Positions 46,801 through 55,396 are shown, numbered from the stretch's first letter. The stretch is 64,000 nt of DNA from Arsenophonus sp052174455 (GCA_052174455.1 JBQMRP010000004.1:248001-312000); one strand, 5' to 3'. A program made the numbers and translations. Notes: generated by a model not told the origin, from the letters alone.

Positions 46801-47446
46801 TAACAAAAATCGGAATATCACCTTGTAAATAAGGCTTTATTTCAACTAAAAGCGCTTCTGGACTACTCCATTCCTCAACTATAATTTTTGATATATAATA
46901 ATCCAGTGGATAAAAATTGCAACGCCAAAAATCAGCACAAGCCTGTTTCTGTAAAGTATGTTCATCTTTTATTATTGATTGCTTAAATAGTATTCCTGAC
47001 TCAAAAACATTCTGCACCAACATGCGTTTACAGAAGCTATGGATGGTATAAATCGCCGCCTCATCCATTTGACGTTCAGCAGAAAGTAACAATTGAGCAG
47101 CTCTTTTTCTATCTAAAATAGAAGATAGCAAGATTTGAAATATTGAATTTTTATAAAAACCAACGCCACCTCTAATACAAGCCACTCTCATCTGATGAAC
47201 ATTATAGCGAATACGTGATCGTAGTTCATCGGTTGCCTTTTCAGTAAAAGTGACCACTAAAATCTCTTCAACACTTAATGGGCGAAAAAATGCATTTTTT
47301 TTTCCAATACCTAATAATAATCGTAAATAAAGTAAAACTATCGTATAGGTTTTTCCTGTTCCTGCTGAAGCTTCTATCAATCGCTGTCCATAGAGAGGTA
47401 AACAATAAGGATCCAGCAGGTAAGCTTGTGTTTGACTATTACTCAC
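43844..47446 (-). CDS. recB: Exodeoxyribonuclease V (RecBCD) subunit RecB
   Basis: RecB is the 3'-5' helicase and nuclease subunit of RecBCD, which processes double-strand ends for recombination. At 1200 residues it is close to the E. coli length (1180). Superfamily 1 helicase motifs are intact: Walker A AGTGKT at 28-33, VTFTEKATDELR, MIDEFQDTDPQQYRIF, FIGDPKQAIYAFRGAD, NWRSS, STIHKSKGLEYPIVWLPF and LLYVALTRS. The C-terminal nuclease keeps GFIDLVF (Asp1091) and LLDYKSNW (Asp1104, Lys1106). The start ATG lacks a strong ribosome binding site. The usual neighbours recC, ptrA and recD are absent on both sides, replaced by IS256 fossils. Its 3' end abuts one of these, but the C-terminus looks complete. 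Confidence 0.97.
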   Translation of the reverse strand: MSNSQTQAYLLDPYCLPLYGQRLIEASAGTGKTYTIVLLYLRLLLGIGKKNAFFRPLSVEEILVVTFTEKATDELRSRIRYNVHQMRVACIRGGVGFYKNSIFQILLSSILDRKRAAQLLLSAERQMDEAAIYTIHSFCKRMLVQNVFESGILFKQSIIKDEHTLQKQACADFWRCNFYPLDYYISKIIVEEWSSPEALLVEIKPYLQGDIPIFVNQSIEIESIRHRHQILIDTIKEVKVLWLLNSASFIDLITDSTINKRSYSRRNLPNWVESITSWARLPTVDYKTPKELARFSQSELIDRTSSGNAPEHKVSLAINDLLKQSRTLRNLIISKAIINVRQIIIKEKRRRGEIGFDDLLTHLDQALHTEDGEELANAIRNHYPVVMIDEFQDTDPQQYRIFQRIYQDHNHCCLLFIGDPKQAIYAFRGADIFTYFKAKDQIESHYTLDINWRSSLSMVTAINQLFSRVKKPFLFKEIPFNIVKSVSSNKNLFFIHNAEKLSALNFCYLDKEIVSILDYQEIMAYQCASQICDWLKEGENERTWLYRDDIKHPITAADIMVLVKSRREAMIIREALNKFNISSVFLSNQESVFSTDEARDILWLLQAVLSPENESTLRCALATRLIGLTAQDIEQLNQDENKWEIRVEEFANYLLKWQQYGISPALRNIMIDYRIAENLLMDHIDGKRRLMDVMHLSELLQEAELQLESKHALIHWLARQIDQPDPLVENQQIRLESDSHFVNISTIHKSKGLEYPIVWLPFACQFSQQKLAIFHDRKNFQTCLDLAQNEESIMLANEERLAEDLRLLYVALTRSIYHCSVGVAPLVKRRTSGENCDTDLHQSALGYLLQNGQPGNATLLRKALDALASKDISITPINDINLSPWYHKENKSVKLLARNFTGHIPDTWRVTSYSELIYHDINLLSDKFNDSDINIDIPINVLASKIDVNTQVDNFLPQGGRVDRSVHTFPKGLETGTFLHSLLELLPFNQHPQESWLAEKLEQSVFSVDWVSVLKMWLINIFDTPLLKGSFSLSKISHEYKLNEMQFYLPIENLLSPSALDGLTHQYDALSKRCPPLNFKPVMGVLKGFIDLVFCYKDKFYLLDYKSNWLGENDLGYTQEAIQNAMINHRYDLQYQLYTLAMHRYLRNRLLNYDYQKHFGGVIYLFLRGINANNPDYGIYHTIPSYAFINSLDKLFNATI

Positions 47447-47615
47447 TTAACATTTACCTCAATTAGCAAAATATTTTGTAATTCAGACGCAGTCTGATAA
47501 GTAGACATTCTTTCAATTAAACACAATTATCTTTATTAAAGTCTTTGTAATAGTTTATTAAATACAAGATAAATCTCTTTGTTTCAAAAATAGAAATATT
47601 TATTAATTTTAATAA

Positions 47616-47640
47616 ATTGTGCTATGTTACATAGCACAAT
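47616..47640. promoter_or_regulatory. Perfect 11-bp inverted repeat upstream of recB
   Basis: ATTGTGCTATG (47616-47626), loop TTA, CATAGCACAAT (47630-47640), about 170 bases upstream of the recB start codon. It could be a terminator left from a lost upstream gene or a regulatory dyad. Only a weak T-rich tail follows on either strand, so the role is unclear. Confidence 0.5.
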
Positions 47641-47784
47641 GCTTCAATTATTTTTTCTATTATCAAATAAAAATTTGCATCTAAATTAGGTAAGAAAACG
47701 AACTACCTCTTCATAAAAATTTACGAAAACAAGTTCCTATTTACGTTAATAATTCCTTTATTTAGTTATTAAAAAATTTAATAT

Positions 47785-49170
47785 ATGGTAGATGATTAGA
47801 ATACATTTCACTCTGATGCTTTGTGAATTTACTCTACATCCTTAAATTAGTCATTGTATACAGCAATGATTAATAAGGAAAATTCCTTTAGTCGGTTCCA
47901 TTCCCCTCTTTAATTTAGCAGACGGAAGAAGCTTAAATACCACTAAGATGGTTATTTTTTCGAAGCACACAGTTCTTTGTACGGCGGGATTCCTCCTAGG
48001 CTCATTATAATAAAAACCGATTCAATCGGATTCATAACTCTTATTGATGCCAAATGCGATGACGGAAAGAGGTAGAATATCAGCTATTCTTCTCGATATT
48101 TCTGCAACTTTTTCATAGTTTCAGGATACGATGAAAACTTTGCCAATAAAATATCAAGAGATTTATTATCGGCATCGAAACTTCCCCCTAATATAATTCT
48201 TACAGATCGCGTTAACTTTCTGTACTTCATCCCTTTAGATAATGAAGCGAGCACATGAATTATTTTATGTAGCTAATAGCGTTATTGCTGCATATACAGG
48301 AATATTTTTGGCATTGCATTCAAAACTAATAGCATCATCTCTCATAGCAATCCTGAGGATATAATTAAATCAAATGTTCGCAGATCATTAATAAGTTAGG
48401 TTTAAGTTCTCTTATGATTTTCAATATCCATATTTAACCATAATTAGATCCTTAAGTTTATTCTCAGTGATGCCACAATTTAATCACAAGGTAAAAGCGA
48501 TCAGCTTGCCTAACAGAATGACATGTGTCTTCTTTAGCTGATAAATAAAGATACCGTGTATTGTTTAAATCATACAGGCATTCATTTCCTATCCTCTTTA
48601 AGCTATCCCTATTTCAGTTTACTTGTACCACTTCAAAAGATAGCGTACGCTTTGATCGAGAAAAGCCCTAGAGCTTTTGTTAAATTACCAGTGGGTAATG
48701 CTTCGCGTATATAGACTATGCTAGTAACTCTTCGTTGCTTTTATACACTTCAGATAAGACGGCAGTAATGAGCTTCTTTGAAGTATATTTCGTTACCACT
48801 GCAATCCCCTAACCATTAGGTACTTTAATTTTAATATCGCAAATAGCAGTTTATATAGTTCGTTAGGAAAATAATCGTTACGAATAACGGATAAGATCTG
48901 TAAACAAGGCAATATTTAGAATATTATTGCAGTATAACTTAGAGCTCAGTTTCAATAGCAGTGCTATCAGCTATCTAGCTAGTTTACGATATTACAAATG
49001 AGTTCATGTAAATTATTACAGATAATATCTGTTTTATTAAATACCTGTAGAGTAGATTTTTGATGACAATTATCTCTCTCTTCTTGACATTATCCACAAA
49101 ATCAATCAGACAGTAGAAGATACCTGTCGACATCTTTAAAATTTCATAAACTAGAAATAAGCATAACTCT
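47785..49170 (-). mobile_element. IS256-type fossil between recB and pgl
   Basis: The left end has CTTTGTGAATTTACTCTACATCC (47818), an eroded form of the shared CTTCGTAAATCTATTCTCCATC segment. The right end is the TTATCTCTCTCTTCTTGACAT region near 49070-49090, followed by ACATCTTTAAAATTTCATAAAC. It aligns over its length with the 42.2-43.6 kb copy. About 1.4 kb, all frames broken. Confidence 0.65.
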
Positions 49171-49339
49171 AACTTTAGTTAAACTACAATAACTTATAAA
49201 AATAAAAGAATCTATTTTACTAATATCAGTCAGCTAGTGAAATTTTTCATAACTGTTATGCTAATTTTATTATTATTTAGCATCATATTATATATTATAA
49301 GTATGAGTATCTTTTAATCATTTCTGAGGAGTTAATCAA

Positions 49340-50332
49340 ATGAAACAAGTGGTATATGTCGCTACCCCAGAAAGCAAGCAAATTCATGTTTGGTCAATAG
49401 ATAAAAAAGGAAAGCTGATATTATTGCAACAATTGATATTACCAGGTGAAGTACAACCAATGCAGATTAGTCGTGATGGTCGGCAGCTTTATGTTGGTAT
49501 TCATCCTAATTTTGGAATTATTACTTATCTTATTTCACCTGAAGGAAAAATTAAACAACAGGCCATTACTGCCATTCCCGGCAACCCAACCCACATTGAA
49601 ATTGATAAACTTGGTCGTTGGTTATTTATTTCCTCCTATCATCAAGGTAATTTAATGGTGTTACCGATTGATCAACGGGGGGTCGCTCAGTCAGCAATTC
49701 AAGTTATTTATGATTTAAAACATCCCCATTCTTCAGGAGTAAATTTTGATAATTCACGCTTATTTGTTCCTTGTCTAGGGGAAGATCATATTCGTATTTA
49801 TGCTATTAATAACAATGGATATTTAACTGAACATATTGCTCAACGTATTAAAACTAATAAAGGCGCAGGACCACGTCATCTAACATTTTTACCTAACCAA
49901 AACGTTTTTTATTGTTTAAATGAGTTAGATGCAACAATTAATGTTTATTCTGCATTTGAACCTTATAAACAAATGCAAAATTGTAATATCTTACCTGCTG
50001 TATCGGAATGTAAACCTTGGGCTGCAGATATCCATATCACTCCAAATGGACGGCATCTTTACGCTAGTGAACGCTCTTCCAGTATTATTCGCCACTTCAA
50101 GGTGACAGCTGAAGGACTCAAATTATTGCCGATGATGTCTTATAAAACCGAAACTCAACCACGTGGTTTTGATATTGATCAAAGTGGTAATTTTTTACTA
50201 GCCGCAGGTCAAAAATCCAATTACATTGTTGTTTATAAAATAAATGCTGTTACTGGCGCGTTACAAACATTAGATCGTTATGCAGTTAACACCGGTCCAA
50301 TCTGGATCACAACCCATTCAATTAAAAATTGA
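49340..50332 (+). CDS. pgl: 6-phosphogluconolactonase
   Basis: Pgl (YbhE-type) hydrolyses 6-phosphogluconolactone in the oxidative pentose phosphate pathway, in the cytoplasm. The 330 residues compare with 331 in E. coli. The fold is a seven-bladed beta-propeller, seen as repeated motifs such as ISRDGRQLYVGI, IDKLGRWLFISSYHQGN and ITPNGRHLYASERSS, plus GAGPRHLTF and PRGFDIDQSG. GAGGAG lies 8 bases before the ATG. It converges with bioA with only 12 bases between stops, so any terminator must be shared or absent. Order pgl-bioA-bioBFCD-uvrB is E. coli-like, with the ybh genes between pgl and bioA deleted. Confidence 0.96.
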   Translation: MKQVVYVATPESKQIHVWSIDKKGKLILLQQLILPGEVQPMQISRDGRQLYVGIHPNFGIITYLISPEGKIKQQAITAIPGNPTHIEIDKLGRWLFISSYHQGNLMVLPIDQRGVAQSAIQVIYDLKHPHSSGVNFDNSRLFVPCLGEDHIRIYAINNNGYLTEHIAQRIKTNKGAGPRHLTFLPNQNVFYCLNELDATINVYSAFEPYKQMQNCNILPAVSECKPWAADIHITPNGRHLYASERSSSIIRHFKVTAEGLKLLPMMSYKTETQPRGFDIDQSGNFLLAAGQKSNYIVVYKINAVTGALQTLDRYAVNTGPIWITTHSIKN

Positions 50333-50344
50333 ACTATTTTTGAT

Positions 50345-51619
50345 TTACAGTTTAATAACTATCTTTTTTATCGCTTGGGTTAACTTAGTTAGTTGTTTAG
50401 TGGTAATGATGTAGGGTGGCATTAGATAAATTAATTTACCAAATGGCCTAATCCATACCCCCTCAGTAACAAAATAATCTTGTAATTCAGGTATATTGAG
50501 GTTGTTTTTCATTTCAACAACACCAATTGCACCTAACACACGTACGTCAGTAACTTGTGGTTGATCTCGCAATGGAAAAAGTTCAGCCATTAATTGAGTT
50601 TCAATATTTTTCACCCATTTTTTCCATGGGCTATTCCTTAATAAGCTGATGCTAGCATCAGCAATTGCACAGGCTAATGGATTAGCCATAAAAGTAGGCC
50701 CATGCATAAAACAGCTAGCTTCACCTTGGCTGATGGTATTTGCGATGTGCCGGCTGGTTAGAGTAGCTGATAGCGTGACATAACCACCAGTTAGCGCTTT
50801 ACCTAAACATAAAATATCTGGTGTAATTGCGCTATGTTGACAAGCAAATAATTTCCCGGTACGGCCAAAGCCGGTGGCGATTTCATCAGCAATCAGTAAA
50901 ATATTATAGCGATCACATAATTTTCTCACTGCTGTTAAATAATTAGGATGATAAATTCGCATACCACCTGCTCCCTGAATGATAGGCTCAAGAATAATAG
51001 CGGCAATTTTATCACCTTGTTCAGTTAGCATTTTTTTCAATGGGATCATAGCATCAGGTTTCCATTGCTGATAAAAACCGCATCGAGGCGCTTGAACAAA
51101 AAAATGCGCAGGCAGATAGCCATTATAAAGACTATGCATTGAGTTTTCCGGATCACATACTGACATAGCACCAAAGGTATCACCATGATATCCTCGTTGT
51201 AAGGCAATAAAATTGTGGCGCGTTTCTCCTCGTGCATGCCAATATTGTAATGCCATTTTTAATGCTACCTCTACGGCTACTGATCCAGAATCAGCCAGAA
51301 AAATACACTCCAATTTATCATCAGTTATATCAATTAATTGTCGACACAAAGCAGTTGCTGCCGGATGCGTAATACCGCCAAACATAACATGTGACATTTT
51401 TATTAATTGATCTGTAGCGGCTTTATTAAGTACGGGATGATTATAGCCGTGAATTACTGCCCACCAAGAAGCCATACCATCAATTAATTTTTTACCATCG
51501 GCTAATTCAAGTTCGACACCGGATGCTTGCACAATAGGGTAAGCTGGTATTGGTTGAGTCATTGAAGTATATGGGTGCCAAATATGTTTGGCATCAAAAC
51601 TAATATCGTCGAGTTTCAT
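50345..51619 (-). CDS. bioA: Adenosylmethionine-8-amino-7-oxononanoate aminotransferase
   Basis: BioA is the PLP enzyme that transfers an amino group from S-adenosylmethionine to KAPA to make DAPA, the third of the four late steps of biotin synthesis. Length is 424 residues (429 in E. coli). Visible motifs are HIWHPYTSM at the N-terminus, GMASWWAVIHGYNHP, FLADSGSVAVEVALKMALQYW, RGYHGDTFGAMS, and DEIATGFGRTG with the PLP-binding aspartate. LCLGKALTGG near residue 270 has the Schiff-base lysine, and PTFMANPLAC follows. It is divergently transcribed from bioB across a 152-bp control region. No defect is seen. Confidence 0.97.
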   Translation of the reverse strand: MKLDDISFDAKHIWHPYTSMTQPIPAYPIVQASGVELELADGKKLIDGMASWWAVIHGYNHPVLNKAATDQLIKMSHVMFGGITHPAATALCRQLIDITDDKLECIFLADSGSVAVEVALKMALQYWHARGETRHNFIALQRGYHGDTFGAMSVCDPENSMHSLYNGYLPAHFFVQAPRCGFYQQWKPDAMIPLKKMLTEQGDKIAAIILEPIIQGAGGMRIYHPNYLTAVRKLCDRYNILLIADEIATGFGRTGKLFACQHSAITPDILCLGKALTGGYVTLSATLTSRHIANTISQGEASCFMHGPTFMANPLACAIADASISLLRNSPWKKWVKNIETQLMAELFPLRDQPQVTDVRVLGAIGVVEMKNNLNIPELQDYFVTEGVWIRPFGKLIYLMPPYIITTKQLTKLTQAIKKIVIKL

Positions 51620-51771
51620 TTTGTCTAGTCAACTATTTAGTTGAGTTAATTTTACTTAATTTTAGTTAATTTTACTTAATTTTAGTTAATTTTAGTTAAT
51701 TTTAGTTGACATAATAACGCAGTTATTTAAACTATCAATACATTTTGTCTTAGAAGAGAGAATAATGTAAG
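51620..51771. promoter_or_regulatory. Divergent bioA/bioB control region
   Basis: In E. coli this interval holds the two face-to-face promoters and the BirA operator. Here a dyad TCAACTA-TT-TAGTTGA lies at 51629-51644, near the bioA side. A possible bioB promoter is TTGACA (51706-51711), 16 bases, TAAACT (51728-51733). No sequence matches the E. coli BirA half-site TTGTAAACC well; TTGTCTAGTC at 51621 is the closest on that side. A 10-bp-phased repeat fills the centre. The bioB start at 51772 is fixed by homology; the ATG at 51764 is followed at once by a stop. Confidence 0.6.
51651..51710. repeat. 10-bp tandem repeat in the bio control region
   Basis: Six consecutive 10-base units TTTA(G/C)TTAAT, the fifth base being C, G, C, G, G and G. 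The last unit is altered to TTTAGTTGAC so that it forms most of the TTGACA -35 hexamer proposed for bioB. A partial unit (51645-51650) precedes. The exact 10-base phase puts an A/T tract on the same face of the helix in every turn. Confidence 0.92.
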
Positions 51772-52788
51772 ATGGAAAAATCATGGACGTTTAGTAAAGC
51801 ACAAAAATTATTTGATTTACCTTTTTTTACATTACTTTTTCAAGCTCAGAAAGTTCATCGTCAATATTTTGATCCGCAACAAATCCAGATTAGCACTTTA
51901 CTCTCCATTAAAACTGGAGCCTGCCCAGAAGATTGCAAATATTGTCCACAAAGTGCTCGCTATAAGACAGAATTAAAAGCGGAACAACTATTAGAAGTAA
52001 AGAAAGTAATCGAGTCAGCTAAACAAGCTAAAAAATCCGGTTCAACGCGTTTTTGCATGGGCGCTGCCTGGCGAAATCCACATGAACGAAATATGACATA
52101 TTTAGAAACTATAGTGAAAGAAGTTAAAGCATTAGGTTTAGAAACTTGTATGACACTAGGTAAATTAAATAACCAGCAGGCCTGCAGATTAGCGAAAGCA
52201 GGACTTGATTATTATAATCACAATTTGGACACTTCACCCGAATTTTATGGTAATATAATTACTACCCGAACCTATCAAGATCGTTTAGATACGATTGATC
52301 TAGTTAGAAAAGCAGGCATGAAGGTATGTTCTGGTGGAATTGTCGGTTTAGGTGAAAAGGTTACTGATCGCGCAGCTCTATTAGTTCAATTAGCTAATTT
52401 ACCGAAGGCTCCAGAAAGTGTGCCAATTAATATGCTAATAAAAATAAAAGGGACGCCCCTTGAAGATAATGAAGATGTCGATCCTTTTGACTTTATTCGA
52501 ACTATTGCTGTTGCCCGCATTATGATGCCAACCTCTTTTGTTCGGCTCTCCGCTGGCCGTGAACAAATGAATGAACAGATGCAAGCACTCTGTTTTATGG
52601 CTGGAGCTAACTCTCTATTTTATGGCTGCAAGTTATTAACGGCAGGTAACCCAAAAAAATATAAAGATCAAAAATTTTTTCACAAGCTAAATATTAATGC
52701 ACAACCCATTGAAACAACCTTGGGTAACCAGAAGCAAATAGAGTGCTTAGAAAGCTATGATGCAAGTAAATACGGAACAATTTTATAA
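51772..52788 (+). CDS. bioB: Biotin synthase
   Basis: BioB is the radical SAM enzyme that inserts sulfur into dethiobiotin to form biotin. Length is 338 residues (346 in E. coli). The radical SAM cluster motif is C51-PED-C55-KY-C58, in GACPEDCKYCPQS. Cysteines for the auxiliary [2Fe-2S] cluster are in RFCMGAAWR, LETCMTLG and VCSGGIVGLGE, with the arginine in VRLSAGREQM. The product looks fully functional and depends on Fe-S supply. It is first in bioBFCD, with bioF starting 12 bases after its stop. Confidence 0.97.
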   Translation: MEKSWTFSKAQKLFDLPFFTLLFQAQKVHRQYFDPQQIQISTLLSIKTGACPEDCKYCPQSARYKTELKAEQLLEVKKVIESAKQAKKSGSTRFCMGAAWRNPHERNMTYLETIVKEVKALGLETCMTLGKLNNQQACRLAKAGLDYYNHNLDTSPEFYGNIITTRTYQDRLDTIDLVRKAGMKVCSGGIVGLGEKVTDRAALLVQLANLPKAPESVPINMLIKIKGTPLEDNEDVDPFDFIRTIAVARIMMPTSFVRLSAGREQMNEQMQALCFMAGANSLFYGCKLLTAGNPKKYKDQKFFHKLNINAQPIETTLGNQKQIECLESYDASKYGTIL

Positions 52789-52800
52789 CGCGGCATTATA

Positions 52801-53967
52801 ATGAATTGGTCAACATTTTTAACTCATCAACTTGATAAGTGCAAGAAGAAAGAATTGTGGCGGCAGAGAAAAATCATTAAAAAAAATGATGCTCGTACCC
52901 TAATCTTTAATCAACAACAGTATATTAATTTTTCAAGTAATGATTATCTTGGATTAAGCTATCATTCTGCAATTATTAAAGCCTGGCAAACAGGATTAAG
53001 ACAATATGGAACAGGTAGTGGTAGCTCAGGACATATTATTGGTTTTAATTGTGCTCATGCTAAATTAGAGCAAGAACTTGCTGATTGGCTAGGTTACCCC
53101 CGTGCTTTGTTATTTATTTCTGGCTATGCGGTAAATCAAAGTGTAATTATAGCATTAATGAATAAAAATGATCACATTATGGCTGATAAACTTAGTCATG
53201 CTTCTTTACTAGAAGCCGCGATGTTATCGCCAGCAAAATTACAACGTTTTACCCATAATCAACCTGACGCCTTAGAGCGTCTTTTGTCAATCAATCATAC
53301 TGGAAAAACACTAGTTATCACAGAAGGTGTCTTTAGTATGGATGGCGATAGCGCCCCTTTACAGCAATTGCAAATAGTATCGAGGCAAGCACGAGCTTGG
53401 TTATTAGTAGATGATGCCCATGGTATTGGTGTTAATGGTGATGAAGGACGAGGTAGTTGTTATCTACATAAGGTAAAACCTGAACTGCTAGTGGTGACAT
53501 TTGGTAAAGCGTTTGGCCTTAGTGGTGCTGCATTGCTTTGTGATGAAAATACCGCTGACTATTTTCTTCAATATGCTCGCCATTTAATATATAGTACTTC
53601 AATGCCACCTGCTCAAGCAGTCGCATTAATTGAGGCCGTTAAGCAAATTCGTCAAGCTGATGAATTAAGAGCTAACCTACAGCGCAATATCAATTATTTC
53701 CGTAAATTAGCTAACCACTATCATTTACCCTTATTAAATTCCCATAGTGCAATTCAGCCACTGATTATTGGTAATAACCAATGTTGTTTACAATTATCTC
53801 AATTTTTACGTCAACGGGGATTTTGGGTGCAAGCTATTCGGCCACAAACAGTACCAGAAGGTAGTGCAAGATTAAGGATCACCTTGATGGCTAATCATCA
53901 ATTAGCCGATATTGCGCATTTAATGGAAACATTAAATCAATTCTTTGACAACCACGATGATGAATAA
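52801..53967 (+). CDS. bioF: 8-amino-7-oxononanoate synthase
   Basis: BioF is a PLP enzyme that condenses pimeloyl-ACP with alanine to give KAPA, the first committed step of ring assembly. Length is 388 residues (384 in E. coli). Motifs are INFSSNDYLGLSYH near residue 42, GSGSSGHIIGFNCAHAKLE, DKLSHASLLEAA with the stacking histidine, and DDAHGIGVNGDEGRGS. VTFGKAFGLSGAAL carries the PLP lysine. The start is 12 bases after bioB, without a strong ribosome binding site, and the 3' end overlaps bioC. It looks intact. Confidence 0.97.
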   Translation: MNWSTFLTHQLDKCKKKELWRQRKIIKKNDARTLIFNQQQYINFSSNDYLGLSYHSAIIKAWQTGLRQYGTGSGSSGHIIGFNCAHAKLEQELADWLGYPRALLFISGYAVNQSVIIALMNKNDHIMADKLSHASLLEAAMLSPAKLQRFTHNQPDALERLLSINHTGKTLVITEGVFSMDGDSAPLQQLQIVSRQARAWLLVDDAHGIGVNGDEGRGSCYLHKVKPELLVVTFGKAFGLSGAALLCDENTADYFLQYARHLIYSTSMPPAQAVALIEAVKQIRQADELRANLQRNINYFRKLANHYHLPLLNSHSAIQPLIIGNNQCCLQLSQFLRQRGFWVQAIRPQTVPEGSARLRITLMANHQLADIAHLMETLNQFFDNHDDE

Positions 53968-54709
53968 GCAAGCTATTGCTCATGCTTTTGGGCGAGCAGC
54001 CAAAAATTATGACAATATTGCGTCATTTCAACAACAAAGTGGTCAACATCTATTTGATTCCTTATCTGTCATGTCAGGTAACACAATTCTAGATGCTGGA
54101 TGTGGTACTGGCTATTTCAGTGAGCAGTGGCAGTTATCCGGGAAACAGGTTATTGCACTTGATCTATCTGAATCAATGTTAGCCATTGCTAAACAAAAGC
54201 AAACGGCTATGAGTTATATTCAGGCTGACATGGAATATTTACCGCTAGCTGATGAAAATATTGATCTTTGTTTTAGTCATCTTGCTATTCAGTGGTGCAG
54301 TAATTTATCAATCCCGTTAAGTGAGCTATATCGTATTACAAAAAAGGGTGGAGTAGTTGCTTTTTCTACTTTAATTGATGGCTCATTACAAGAGCTACAA
54401 CAGTGTTGGGAAAAAGTTGACAATAACCGTCATATTAATTCTTTTATGACGTTTGAACAAATTAAGCAAACTTGTCAGGATTGGCCGCATAGTTTAGAAC
54501 AACAATCCTGGCATTTAATTTACCCTTCATTTACTTGTTTACTTCAATCTATAAAAGGCATTGGTGCAACTTATATAACAGATGGGCGTCAACAGCGAGG
54601 TCTGATGACAAAAAATCAATTATATAAATTAGTTGATCATTATCCTCATATCAATGCGCAATTCCCTTTAACTTATCAACTGGTTTATGGAATGTTATAT
54701 CGTGAATAA
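53957..54709 (+). CDS. bioC: Malonyl-ACP O-methyltransferase
   Basis: BioC methylates malonyl-ACP, disguising it so that fatty-acid enzymes build the pimeloyl chain. The product is about 250 residues. The SAM-binding motif I is LDAGCGTGYFSEQW near residue 45, with LDLSESML at the end of the second strand and HLAIQWCSNL further on. I chose the ATG at 53957 (or the adjacent one at 53960), giving MNKQAIAHAFGRAAKNYD as in the family. The longer TTG-initiated frame at 53945 adds unconserved residues. It overlaps bioF by 11 bases, suggesting translational coupling. bioH, which would remove the methyl group, is not in this window. Confidence 0.95.
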   Translation: MMNKQAIAHAFGRAAKNYDNIASFQQQSGQHLFDSLSVMSGNTILDAGCGTGYFSEQWQLSGKQVIALDLSESMLAIAKQKQTAMSYIQADMEYLPLADENIDLCFSHLAIQWCSNLSIPLSELYRITKKGGVVAFSTLIDGSLQELQQCWEKVDNNRHINSFMTFEQIKQTCQDWPHSLEQQSWHLIYPSFTCLLQSIKGIGATYITDGRQQRGLMTKNQLYKLVDHYPHINAQFPLTYQLVYGMLYRE

Positions 54710-55379
54710 ATGTTTTTTTCTCACCGGAACTGATACAGATGTAGGTAAAACTGTAGTCAGTTGCGCACTGCTACAGGCTGGCGCGGATCATGGCTATCAA
54801 ACAGCAGGCTATAAGCCAGTAGCTTCAGGTGGCGAACAATTAATGATTGAATTAAGAAATTCAGATGCTCAGTTATTAAGAATAAATAGTAGCGTGAAAC
54901 TGAATTACTATGATATTAATCCAATTATTTTTACTCAAACAACATCACCTAATATTGCCAGTCAACTAACAGGAAAACATATTGATTGGAAGATCATGAA
55001 TGGAGGATTAAATAAATTAAAGAAATCTAATTATTGGATCATTATCGAAGGTATTGGCGGATGGTACACACCACTTTGTACCGACAAAACTATGGCCGAT
55101 TGGGTTATACAACAGCAATTACCAGTGATATTAACAGTTGCTATTAAATTAGGTTGCATCAATCATGCAATATTAACCGCAGAAGCCATTAAGCAAAGCG
55201 GTTTATTATTAGTAGGCTGGGTAGCAAATGAAATTATTTTACCGAATCAGTATCAGCATGATTATTTGCTAACATTAAAGCAGTGGCTATCAGCACCATG
55301 CTTAGGCGTTATTCCGCATTTACCAAATTGGCAATCCAATTCAATTGGAAAATTCATTAATTTAAATAGCCTACTGTAA
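54702..55379 (+). CDS. bioD: Dethiobiotin synthetase
   Basis: BioD closes the ureido ring of DAPA with CO2 and ATP to form dethiobiotin. With the GTG start at 54702 the product is 225 residues, the E. coli length, beginning VNKCFFLTGTDTDVGKT. The P-loop GTDTDVGK is at about residues 9-16, followed by KPVASGGEQL and EGIGGWYTPL. An upstream in-frame ATG at 54687 would add five unconserved residues. The GTG overlaps the bioC stop by 8 bases, with GGA about 10 bases upstream. It is the last gene of the operon, followed by a terminator-like hairpin. Confidence 0.95.
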   Translation: MNKCFFLTGTDTDVGKTVVSCALLQAGADHGYQTAGYKPVASGGEQLMIELRNSDAQLLRINSSVKLNYYDINPIIFTQTTSPNIASQLTGKHIDWKIMNGGLNKLKKSNYWIIIEGIGGWYTPLCTDKTMADWVIQQQLPVILTVAIKLGCINHAILTAEAIKQSGLLLVGWVANEIILPNQYQHDYLLTLKQWLSAPCLGVIPHLPNWQSNSIGKFINLNSLL

Positions 55380-55396
55380 TAAAATAATTTTAGGCT

